Positions 45,484 to 57,400 of a stretch of 64,000 nucleotides of DNA are shown piece after piece. Under the pieces are notes generated by a model, which had not been told where the DNA came from, did no database searches, and worked only from the letters and a program-made list of their open reading frames with translations. Source of the DNA: Carposina sasakii (Eukaryota > Arthropoda > Insecta > Lepidoptera > Carposinidae); contig CP053172.1 in NCBI GenBank assembly GCA_014607495.2, positions 2,308,888 through 2,372,887 of the forward strand. The letters run 5' to 3'. How positions within the stretch are numbered: the first letter of the stretch is position 1; every line of letters begins with the position of its first letter. The position numbers and the translations under genes are program-made.

Positions 45484-45950
45484 ATTTAATTCGTTTTTAT
45501 GATATTTTTGAAAATAATATCACTCAAACAATATTCAGCTGCTCCAAAATGGAGGACATTTGCTGAAGTTGGCAGTATTGGAATTCAAGTCATATGACAA
45601 AAAGCGTTTTGTTCGATAGTTGTAATTGTATGTATTATAAATTCTTTTTTTATGTTCCATGCACGAAACTTTATATTTCTTAAATCTGACGATTCTCCTC
45701 GGGCTGCAACTTGTATCAATTTTATTACATAGTTAGAGTAATATATTTTGTCTGCTTCTGTCCATAAGGCAACCAGGTTTTTGTCTGTATTTATTTAATA
45801 ATTAATAGTAACTAACGGCAACCATTTTTCTGACACTGACATGCTGACTTGACAGACATAATTATATCACCATAAAGAAAGAAACCCTAAAAAATAAATA
45901 ATAACAACGATTGGCCTTTAATACTAATATTTCAGTATCAAAACAGTCAA
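45484..45950. promoter_or_regulatory. Divergent promoter region between V-ATPase e (-) and the basic protein gene (+)
   Basis: The start codons of the two genes are 467 bp apart and point away from each other, so both promoters must lie here. I see no convincing TATA box. The call rests on the arrangement only. Confidence 0.5.
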
Positions 45951-47107
45951 ATGAGATCATTTAGAAGTAATTTACAAACCATAAAACATCGAACAAGACC
46001 GAAGTTTAGCAAAAAGAAGTATTCACGGCGACCACATTACATAAAAGGGGTTCCATGTGCCAACTTCTCCTCATCTTCAGTAATATCCAGCAGCTTGAAT
46101 GAATGCCTCAGAGTTCATGTTAGTCATATAATTTCCTATTTATTCACGTTCTGAATTCATAAAAAAGATTAAAGTTACCAAACTGTGATATTAATATTTT
46201 TTTTTGTATACAGAGTGTAACAGAAGGGGTATTTTTAGCGAAATGTATTATGGAAATGAAAATGATTATTTATTTGCTCAAAACATGGTATAATAAAGTT
46301 ATTATTAGATCGGAGACATGTTTTGCCAAAAAATGGGGCATGCAAATATTTTAATTTATTCAAATATACCTATTACACAATTAATTAGTATTAACTAGTA
46401 AAAGTAAATGAATAAATATTGTATATTATTACTTATGTTGGGTTTTTACATATTCTTATTTACTTTCCCAAGACAAGGTGTGTTAATGTATAGATAGGTA
46501 CCGTTAAAATCGGAAATTAAATAGTTCAATTTTAGGCATAAGCTGGAGACCCCACCTACCTTACAGAATTCTGACTTTTTGCAGAAAACTCGTAAGAACA
46601 ATGCCAGAAGAAGCTGGAAAGTTGTTCCTAAAGATTCCTGTGAAGTTTATAAAAACCGACAGCGTCGTTTAGTATACTCTGAAAGTAATAGCTACGATGA
46701 AGCTAGTAGCGATAAAAAAGAAGACGATAACCGGTCTTCTAAAACCACAACCAAACGGCCTGCAAGGTATATCTTCTTATTTATTGAATATAATTATTAT
46801 TGAAGTTATATGTACATAAAATTTCTACTAAACATGCCATATACAGGACATTCGATGATAGCATATAGGCGGCTAGGGGTATTTGACTGAGAGTCACTGT
46901 TTGTGACTGACTTTATTTTTTTTATAGATAGTTTGTAGAATATTTAATAACACCTATGTAATTTTCAGAAAATACAAGAAACATATGTCCTCGTCCACAG
47001 CGACGTCTGTGTCGTCATACAGTGAGACTACAGGGTCTTACGTTACGTCGGATTCTAAACGGGGCGGGCGCCGTAGTTTAGATAAAAGGGGCGTGAGAAA
47101 ATCCTAG
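45951..47107 (+). CDS. Unrecognised 162-residue basic, serine-rich protein, three exons
   Basis: Exons are 45951-46118, 46585-46766 and 46969-47107. Junctions are TTCAT|gttagt ... ttttgcag|AAAACTCG (phase 0) and GCAAG|gtatat ... tttcag|AAAATAC (restoring AGA AAA TAC); the frame then ends at TAG. A polyadenylation signal AATAAA follows at about 47200. The product is lysine/arginine-rich at the N-terminus (HRTRPKFSKKKYSRRPHY), with an acidic/serine middle (YSESNSYDEASSDKKEDDN) and a basic serine-rich tail (SVSSYSETTGSY, RRSLDKRGVRKS). No domain, signal peptide or membrane segment is visible, and it looks disordered. A nuclear or nucleic-acid-binding role would be a guess. An alternative exon-1 donor (TCTTCA|gtaata) would shorten exon 1 by about 15 codons and keep frame. 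Confidence 0.65.
46206..46260 (+). repeat. Half copy of a CAGGGTGTAAC MITE in intron 1
   Basis: ATACAGAGTGTAACAGAAGGGGTATTTTTAGCGAAATG resembles the left end of the element at 51733-51991. The right end is absent. Confidence 0.5.
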
Positions 47108-47328
47108 AAACCTAGAAGAAAAATTTGCAAACGATAAGTAATTTGTAAGGGTTAAAAAGAAGATGAACAGAGTTTTTAATAGAATGAGCAAGAAAGAAAA
47201 ATAAAGCTGTCTGTCAACAGCATTTTGTCAAAGTACGTCAAACTGAAAATGCAAATACAAAATTGCAAAGTGTATATTAATTGAATAATTAAAAATTTGG
47301 CAATGCTCCTAAATAAATTGTTCGTGTG

Positions 47329-47445
47329 ATGTTTAGTTCAGTGGATGTGGAAGGCTATACTGTGATTTACGTTTGGTTGGCACTTTGTACAATTTATACC
47401 ACCCTGCTGACCATTACTGCATTTGCTGTAGTTTTTGTCCTGTAA
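47329..47445 (+). CDS. Possible 38-residue single-pass membrane micropeptide
   Basis: ATG at 47329 opens a 38-codon frame: a short polar start (MFSSVDVEGYT) followed by about 27 hydrophobic residues (VIYVWLALCTIY, LLTITAFAVVFVL) to TAA at 47443-47445. AATAAA follows at 47527. The frame could be a complete small ORF or an exon, since the stop overlaps a donor-like CT|gtaagt. I do not recognise the family, and codon conservation is unknown. Confidence 0.35.
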   Translation: MFSSVDVEGYTVIYVWLALCTIYTTLLTITAFAVVFVL

Positions 47446-48467
47446 GTTTTTATATTTTTTATTGGTCGAAAATAATGTATTAGGAGCGTGTAAAAACCGC
47501 ATCTTAACAGTACCTACATAATAGAAACAATAAAGTTATCTTATAACTAACTTGACGGATATGTTTTTATTCGTGCCTGCATTTTACTAATACGAAAATA
47601 AACTTTTATGTACACTAATTAGTATTTAGTAGAAGAAAATAATATTTAGATGCCTATCATGAGTCGCCTGCTAGTCTTATTCCTTAATAATAATGAAGCG
47701 TAGATGGTGGTTAGAGGCCTCCTCGTGTTGCTGCTTGTTGTCATCAATATATCCAAATAATCTTCTTCATATCGATTCGACACTGTATATTATTGAGGAT
47801 TGAGACAATATCGGGAGCCAGCTTTTGTTAGGTCTAGGTGCTTCCCGTGATTGTTTGCTGAGTGGACACTCTTTTATTGGATGCTAGATATTACAAGCTG
47901 GAAGTATGCTCTACCAAGTTAAAAGAAATGTGTATACAATGTTTATTTATAGTATTTACGCACCACCACGGTGAAGGGACCACCATGGAGTACCTGTCTG
48001 TTGGATTTACCTACACATTCGCATTTATAAATAATCACTCGGGTGAAGAATTTTTTCCATTAATAATTTTATAAAATAATTAAATATTTCATCTAATATC
48101 TGTTTAGAGTAGAAGTAGAAAAGGGTAAAAGACCTAACACAAAAAGGAGTATCGCAAAAGAACTGACTGGAACTATTGATGAATAGTTCCTGTAGAATTT
48201 TATTTATTCATAGTCAGCTCTATGATTTTATTTTATGGCAACATTGAGATTGGACTGTCAGTCAGTGTCAGTGTCAACTTGTTGTCAAGTAGTGTCAAGT
48301 CAAATCAATGGCCAAACCATAAACCGACCGTTTGTGTTTTGAATTGAGTTTATTGTTTGTATTGTAAAAAGATCACGGAAACTTTACATATTAGATTTTA
48401 ATAAAATAATATGATATTCTTCGGAAATAACTAGTCGAAGTTGGTGTTATTTAGTGTCATTATAATA
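47446..48467. other. Spacer and upstream region of KNL1
   Basis: No repeat or coding family recognised. The 200 bases before the KNL1 start codon carry a GTCAGTCAGTGTCAGTGTCA tract (about 48255-48280), probably leader or promoter sequence. The frame at 47862-48074 has no support. Confidence 0.4.
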
Positions 48468-51400
48468 ATGGACGAAACGCAAAATTCTGATCCTGCGACG
48501 TAAGTGTTTACCATCATCGATCATTTTATTATTGGACAGAATCCTAGATATATAATAAAAGATTAATAATAATATGTTGTATTAATAATATTAGTATTTT
48601 TAAAGACAGATATAATATATAATATTTTGTATGCTAGTTGCCTTCTATTGTGGCGATTGTGACCTAGTTATGTCTGTCCCTCCCTCTCCATTCTTAATAT
48701 AAATGGGTGAGACAGAAAAGGGCAGGTAGAACAAATTTTAAGTTAATACATACATATTTGAGTTTGGCAGAGTCGTCCACATAATTAAGTGTTTTATAAA
48801 CGAACTCGGGGTCGTCTCTCAGGCGATAAGCTAGCAACTTGTCACAGATCATTTACATCTGCCCCTGTTATGCTAAACGTGGCTGTGGGATATTTATTAT
48901 TATTATTATTATATGTAAACAGGCAGGCAGTTGAGGCAACTGATTTTGCCTGTATCTGAATGTTCTCTTCTTAGGTTTTTCTATGTTCTTTATTGTGTTT
49001 GTCAAGTTTGTTTTTGAAATTATTGACACTTGGTGCCAAAACCACTTCTTCTGGTAGTTTGTTCCAAGGGTTCACTACCCTGTTGGTAATAAAGTTTTTG
49101 CGGGGATTGCTATGTGAGATGCCTGTGCTAAGTTTTAAATTATGACCTCGTAGTTTTGTATTTTTATTACATTTATTATCCCTAATGATCCTGCAGTTAT
49201 GGCCACCCCATTTAGGGAACACAGGTTTTTTTTTAAAAATATTGAATAGGCTTACGCTTGACCACAACGCGCCTGTTGGTAAACACAGTTGCAGTCTAAG
49301 ATGGAGCGTGCTTGCCTAAAAGAAACCGGTTCAATTTTCTAAATGAAGTTTTTCTCCAAATTATTAGTTCAGGGAACATTGAACAATACTTTTAAATGTG
49401 TCTTTTTTTTTGTAGTCTTTAGACAATATCAACAATAGGCAAGTCTCAGTTTGAACTGAGTAGGTGGAAGCCAATACACAAACAGTATTATTGGACTGGT
49501 CATTTGGACTGTCCCAACTGAGGAGTGGATTTTACGTACATACATAGATATAGTCACACCCATTATCCCTCAATAACGTTAGACAGAGGTGTGCAAATTA
49601 CATACCCACTTTTCACCAGTTAGCCTATGAAGTCCAACTTGGTACGGGATGAGCTTACGGGCACAAATTCAACAAACTAGCGACCGGCAACTAAAGGTCG
49701 GTACATATCTGATGGACCATGCGTCGCATATTATCGGTCACGTAACGCCAGAATAGACAAAATGTATAGAAAAACTCTTGACCGTTCACACTAAACAGAT
49801 GATACGTTTGTGCGTGGAGCGTACGTTTGCCTGTATCTGGAGATATGCTAGACCAGTGGTTACCAAAGTGGTCCAGGTGGATCCCCAGGGGTCTACAGGA
49901 GACTCGACGGGGGTCTACGTTGGTGTGAAAAAATTGAGGTTCACAATTAATTTGAATGTGATGTAGGCCTGTAGGGGGTCCACCAGAACCAGTAAACTTT
50001 TGAAAGGGGTCTACGAGAAATAAAGGTTTGGGAACCTCTGTGCTAGACGCATCTTTCGTCAGATATGAAACGACCCTTAGTTGCCGGTCGCTAGTTTGTT
50101 GAATTTGTGCCCGTAAAGCGGCGGTAGGCTCACCACTTACCACGCGGGACTTAATAGGCTAACTGGTGAAAAGTGGGTATGTAATTTGCACACTTCTGCC
50201 TAACCTTTTGGACCTGACCTGTGGGACTAGGTCAATTTGTTGTGAAGTGTGTGAATATTATATTATTATTATTGTATCTCTTTCGAAATTCACGGGACTA
50301 CAGAGTCCCGGTCCTTTGAGAGGCGTGCATCGGGCCGTAGCCATGATGTAGAGGCTCTTTTAAGAGAGCATTAATATGGAATGGGATACACTTGGTGGAT
50401 ACCATCACCGAGCGCACAATATGATACACCCGGTGATGGTCCCACCATGTGTAAAGACTATTGGAGTGCAGATCTAAGTTGTGCGATGGAAAACTAAGGT
50501 CATGGCCTATAGGGTTGAATGTTGGGTGGCTGGATAAGGGCTATTGTATATAGGGAGACTATCGGACGCCTGCCATAACAATCTAGTCCCAAAATTGTGA
50601 GGTGGCAGGCGGTGACTTGCCGCCCGTAATTTAAGGCCATGAGGTGGGCTTCCTATAAGTGGCGCATGCCGGGAAGGCAACACCGGCGCGGGCGGCTAAG
50701 GGTGCAGAGAGGTGAGACTGCGGGGCGTGAACGTCAGTTACCCCCGGCGTTATGACATTTTACACTTCCACCCTGGAGCAAAAGTTCCGCTCTTGCGCTG
50801 TTCCCTCTTAGCCAGCCAATGAAGGCAAGCTAAGAATCGAGGATGGTAAAGTGGCCCTCTGAACTCGGGTCCGTGGTGACGCCAATCACCAACAGCTTCG
50901 CCACAAAGCTGCACTGCGGGCTTATATTATTATTATTATTATTTGTATCTCTGTTTAAATTCTCGGGACTACAGAGTCCCGGTCCTTTGAGAGGCGTGCA
51001 TCGGGCCGTGGCCAAGATGTAGAGGCCCTTTTTAGAGAACTTTAATATGGTGTGGTATACACATGGCGGATACCATCGCTGACCGCACAATATGATACAC
51101 CCGGCGATGGTCCCCGCCATGTGCAAGACTATTGGAGTGCAGATCTATGTCATGCGATGGAAACAAAGGTCATGGGCTATGGGGCTGAATGTTGGGTGGG
51201 GTTGGGTAACTGGGCTATTGAAGGAGACTAACGGACGCCTGCCATTACAACCAAGTCTCATAATTGTTTGGTGGCAGGCGGTGACTCGCCGACTCATTTC
51301 ATGGGCCCCCTGAAACGGCCGCACGCACGGAGCGACAAAGGGGGCAACATTTGGTGAGTGGCTAGGGTGGAGTGGTGCCCCTGGACTTTAAACCGAAGCC

Positions 51401-54400
51401 AACTTGCCACTTACTGACGGGCACGTCCACCCTCGAGCTGTCATAGCTCTCGCGACTCCACTCTGCCCGGCCGGCGAAGGCAAGGCAGAGGCGGGGGAAC
51501 TGTTCCTCGTCAGACTTCACTCCGGCGCCGGAGATGAGGAACAGGGTCTTCCCCCGGGAGTACTTCAGGTCCGTGGGAACGCTACCTCCCAACAACTCGC
51601 CACAAGCTGCCCTGCGGGCTTATTATTATTATCATTATTATTATAGAATATTATATGCATACATAAGCAAGATGAGAATGTTGATATGGATGTGTGGAGT
51701 TACAAAAATGGATGAAATAATAAATGAGTATACAGGGTGTAACAAAAAGGGTATGTTAAGCGAAAAGCTATGTAAATAGCCTACTATAGAGAACCTATCT
51801 ACAAAATTTAAGACTCGAAATCACATTTTTATTTTTCAAGATTGTATGAAAATTCCTGAAATATTATAAATTCTCCATACTATCCGGAAAAATAAACATG
51901 TGATTTCGGGTCTCAAATTTTGTGGATCGGTTCTCTACAGTGGGCTGTTCATACAGCTTTTCGCTTAACATACCCTTTCTGTTACACCCTGTATAAGAGA
52001 AAGTCTGAAAGTTAAGAAGTAACTGTCTGTCTTGGTACGCACATGTAAAGTGATAGGATGAAAGGCATATTTTATAGAGAGTGCTATGCATGAATGTAGA
52101 TGGATATAAAGAAAGAGGTAGACTAGAACAAATAAATGTTAGATAGACTTTGTGAGAGAGGGTATGTGTGTACTGGGAGTGAGCGATGAGATGACGGATA
52201 ATAGGGATGAAAGGAAGAAAAGTACATATTGCGCCGACCCCAAATAAATGGGAACAGGGCAGGAAAATGATGATGATGACATATAGACAGAACTTTAAAC
52301 TGACACAACTTCCTAAAATGAGATGGCCAGAACTGCAAGATTATAAAGCAGATAATAGAGCAGCCTTTCCCAAAGTGGGCGATAAAGCCCCTTTATAGGC
52401 GCTACAGGCCTAAAGGGGGGCGGTAAGAGACCCAGAAAAAAAATTAGGGCGTTGTGTAGAGGCTTGGGAGTTATATTAGTTTTTAAGTAGATGAAAAAAT
52501 GGGGGCCTAAAAAATAATTTATACTCAAAGTGGGCAGTAGACAAAATAAGTTTGGGAACCCCTGCTCTAGAGCCTAAACGGCTTGTCGCATTAAACTTGA
52601 GAGGTATCATTAGATTCCAGTGAGAGAGACACTGGGTCAAAATTTCAAAGGGTATTATCATTCATAAAACTCGAGTGGGTGTGTATTTTGCACACTTCTG
52701 CCCACAATTTGGGTCCTTTGCTTGGGAGTATGCATGCGAACTATGGTCTCTGTGGTATGATGTTTGTTGCCGTGTAGATGTATTTGTTATTTATAACTTT
52801 TGTTATGTATTTTATATGCTTTTTTTCCTATACAGGGTGTCCCAAGAAATAGTGTCAAGCGGAAGTCCAAGGACAGAATACCCCTAGGGGTACCCGAATT
52901 ACCCCCATGTATGTTCCGCGACTTTTTGTAGTTTTCGAGATATGATTTTTTTTCATATTTTTTTGTTAAACCTTGGCTTATTTAACATTATTGGTCACAG
53001 AGACATCAATTGTTGAGATACAAGCTTGATTTTTTTTCTGAAATAGGTGAACAGTAGCACTTGCAAAAACAAAAGCAATTGTGAGCCGATATGCTACTAT
53101 TAAGCCATTAAAAAAATGTTGAATCCTAAGTTTGTTAAAATGTTTAAATTAAAGATCTCTTTTGAAACGATTTAAAAAAAAAACGTATCCTAAAAATGTC
53201 TCCAAAATTATTTTTAAAAACTTGCCAATTTCGTCAGCTATTTGCCATGTAAATTTGATTGAGCTATCTCCACGACTTCATACTTAAAAAAATGTTTGAA
53301 ACACAGTAAGTCGAAAAAACTTAATTAAAAGATTGGGCCGAATAAAACTAAAAAAATGTTATTATTGATTGTTTATTATTAAATCACAAAAAGTTTTCGA
53401 AATGTCGCCCTTCCTGCTCGATACAAATTCTACATCGCCTTAAAAAAAATTCTTGTAGTCTACAAGACCATGTTAACAGGTCTATTGCGTGACGTCACTC
53501 AATACACGGGGCAGTTGAGCTGTAAGGGTGATTATGAGTGCAATTCTCGGAATTTACTACCTGAGTTGCGGCAAGGCAAGGGGAAGCGTGAGGTGAGGGA
53601 GCGGGGTTAGCGTTGGTCCATTGTGTTCGGCGGCTACCGGTCAGTTGACCATTTGCTTGCATTTGCGCCCGACGTTACTTCTTTACTAGCTCCTTTGTCC
53701 TACTAGATTATTTGACGAACTTTGCTTTCTTTACTGACTTTGGTTGCATATCGATTGGCTTTTGTGTGGTGTTACGAACTTTCTTAGACGACTTTGGCTT
53801 TCTCAACGGACTTCGGAGTGCACATCAATTGGGATTTCTAAGCGCAATAAATTGGTGAGCTATGTCTTTCTCGTCAAGAGATTATGCGCTTATGCATTAC
53901 TTTTATGGCTATGCAAAAGGAAATGCTTCGGAAGCGGCTAAATTGTACAGACAGCAGGTACAAAACAGTGGTGAACCTCAGCCTGAGACTTGGCCTGATC
54001 ATCGTACAATTTTGCGAGTCCATAATAGTTACATGGAAGGTCGCCTACCAGGTAGAAGACCCGGGCGTCCATCACAAATGCATGACCCAGATGTGGTCGA
54101 TTCAGTGGTCGAAGAAGTGGCAAGAGACCCATCAGTTAGTGTCAGAACCATAGAACGCCGCACCGGAATTCCAAAATCAGAAGCACATCGGATACTACAA
54201 AAAGAGGGATTTCACCCATATCATATTCAAAAAGTTCAGCAGCTTAAGCCCGAAAATTATCCGAGAAGGGTGGCGTTTTGTCAAGAAATGTTGCGGCGTC
54301 AAGCTGAAGACGCAAATTTTTTTAATACGATTTTGTGGACCGACGAATCTCATTTTAAACGATGTGGAATTTTCAACATTCACAATTATCATTCTTGGAG

Positions 54401-57400
54401 CATTGAAAATCCACACATGACACGTGCCTCCAATTTTCAAGAACAATTTAGTGTGAACTTGTGGTCAGGCGTCTTAAATGGACAGCTGATTGGCCCCTTT
54501 CAACTGCCTGACCGATTAAATGGCGAGTCCTACTTGGAATTTTTACGGCAAGATCTCGACGGTCTTTTAGAAAATGTAGACCTATTAACGCGTAGAAATA
54601 TGATATTTCAAAACGACGGCGCTCCATGTCACTTCGCGAGGATTGTCAGACAACATTTAACCGAAAGGTTTGGAGACAAGTGGATCGGCCGTGGGGGGCC
54701 CATTGCCTGGCCGCCACGGTCTCCCGACTTAAACCCCATCGATTTCTTCGTTTGGGGGTATTATAAAGAATTAGTTTACGCCAAGGATATCAGAAACATA
54801 GCGGAACTACGAACAAAACTAAGACAAGCAGAAGAAACAATAAAAAGCAACAGGGTAGCGTTCTTACGACTAAAAGAATTTTTTTTAAGGCGATGTAGAA
54901 TTTGTATCGAGCAGGAAGGGCGACATTTCGAAAACTTTTTGTGATTTAATAATAAACAATCAATAATAACATTTTTTTAGTTTTATTCGGCCCAATCTTT
55001 TAATTAAGTTTTTTCGACTTACTGTGTTTCAAACATTTTTTCAAGTATGAAGTCGTGGAGATAGCTCAATCAAATTTACATGGCAAATAGCTGACGAAAT
55101 TGGCAAGTTTTTAAAAATAATTTTGGAGACATTTTTGGGACAAGTTTTTTTTTTAATCGTTTCAAAAGAGATCTTTAATTTAAACATTTTAACAAACTTA
55201 GGATTCAACATTTTTTTAATGGCTTAATAGTAGCATATCGGCTCACAATTGCTTTTGTTTTTGCAAGTGCTACTGTTCACCTATTTCAGAAAAAAAAATC
55301 AAGCTTGTATCTCAACAATTGATGTCTCTGTGACCAATAATGTTAAATAAGCCAAGGTTTAACAAAAAAATATGAAAAAAAATCATATCTCGAAAACTAC
55401 AAAAAGTCGCGGAACATACATGGGGGTAATTCGGGTACCCCTAGGGGTATTCTGTCCTTGGACTTCCGCTTGACACTATTTCTTGGGACACCCTGTATTT
55501 GTATGCCAAAATGGCGGAGCACAGAGAAGCTAAATCTATTATTGTAATACCATTTTATACCTGTGTATCACAAATAAATCAATTTGAATTTGAATGTTTT
55601 GGGGGATAATGTGCCTACTATCTACATACACTAATATTATTAAGGTGAAAGTTTGTGAGTGTGTGTGTGTGTGTATGTTTGTTATTTCTAAACGGTTGGA
55701 GCGATTTTGATGAAACTTCACAATAATATCAGCTTACATAAAATCTGAATAACTCATAGGCTACTTTTTATCCCCGATAATTTCGACATTTCGTTTTTTC
55801 TGTAGTCCACGCGGACGGAGTCGCGGGCGTCCATATTGTTTGTAGAGACCCAAAATGCCCTTTGCTTTCAGGAGGAAGCGTAGATCATCAATACTCAAGA
55901 GTCAGAGACCGCCGCGGACCCCGTTCTCTGACCTTGAGTTCAACGTGGCCACACCCACAGACACTGCTAAAAGCCGGCGGGTCAGCTTTTCTAGGCGGAC
56001 TGGAGTGGCGTATGTATATACATTTATTTAATTTAATGCAGTAAAAGGGCGTTTGTGCACGCTAATCTCAGAAACGGCTGAACCGATTTCGATGCAGTTT
56101 TCAGGAATATATTGTGACAGGTCCCACTCAACATATAGGCTACTTTTTATCCTGGATAATTTCGATATTTTGTTTTTTCTGCAGTCCACGTGGACGGAGT
56201 CGCGGGCGTCCACTAGTATTTAATATTAATCACGGCTCCCACAGTCAACCGGCGCGACCAGTTTTGTGGGACGTTGTACCTAATTTTAAGTTTTTGAATG
56301 TTTAAAGAATAATAAAAAATAAAAATAAATAACATTTATTACCCGACTGCGCCAGAAAGAGGATAATGTTTTTCGAGTGTATGTATATTTTTTTTGGCAC
56401 GCTCTGTAGCCTAATGTCTTATCGAATTAATGCTTGAGAGGTGTCAAGATTCGTCTTAGTCGTGAAAGTTATTCTGGGTAATGTTTTTTTATTTAAATGT
56501 AGTTGTTATAAATACGACTTTAATGTTGGTGCGATTTCTAATATTGATCACTTAATTATCACTTAATTAAGTTATTGCGTTGTTAAATTCCAGTGAGTTT
56601 GTCACAAATGAAGCTACGACCACATGGAAGAACTTCTACGAAGAACACAATAAGACACTGGAGTCATCGGGCAACGAATCTGAAGTCAACGCAACACGGC
56701 AGACCATCAGTCACATAGGCAAAAGGATTTTCGAGGCGCAATTCCAAGAGGTAGAGGCGGTCCAGTTTATAGAGGACCAAAGCAGGCACATTGATTCTTC
56801 GTTGAATAATATAAACTTTGCAGATCAACTTGCGTCGCTGGAGTGCACTGGTGATGATAGGAAATTAGGAGTCCCACAGCAAAAGTTTGATTTAAGTGCT
56901 CTCACTGATCAGCATAGTAAAATATTTGGGGATGACTTAGCTATGCCCAGTATGGGTGAGGCCTCGGGTCAGATTGATGTAAATTTTTCCGTGTTACATC
57001 CTATTGGCAGTAATGCAGATGTTAAAGATGATTTGGATGAAATTCAGCAGGATTTGGCTAGAATTCAATCTAATGTAAGACCTTATGGCAGAAAAGATAT
57101 ATCCGAGTATATTGAAGTCGAACTCGATATGACGCAAGTTGCTATGAAGATTGACGCTTCCGATATGTCTATTACTGACACGATACGTAGTCCAAAAGTG
57201 CAAGAGGTGTCCAAGTCTAATTCGTCTATAAGCCAGTCTACAAAATCGAAATCCTCCATTATTGAAAAGGATTGGCTAGCTGATAAGGAAAATATTATTC
57301 TTAATCCTTACATAACACCGAAAGAATCGTTGAATTTTGCCGTAAATGACGTTGCAGATGAGGTACTAGTTTTTGACGGGAAGAAGTTGAGGGTGGAAAC

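Noticed and set aside
47862..48074. 70-residue ORF upstream of KNL1
   Set aside because: No domain, no splice or poly(A) context, and its composition looks like random AT-rich sequence.
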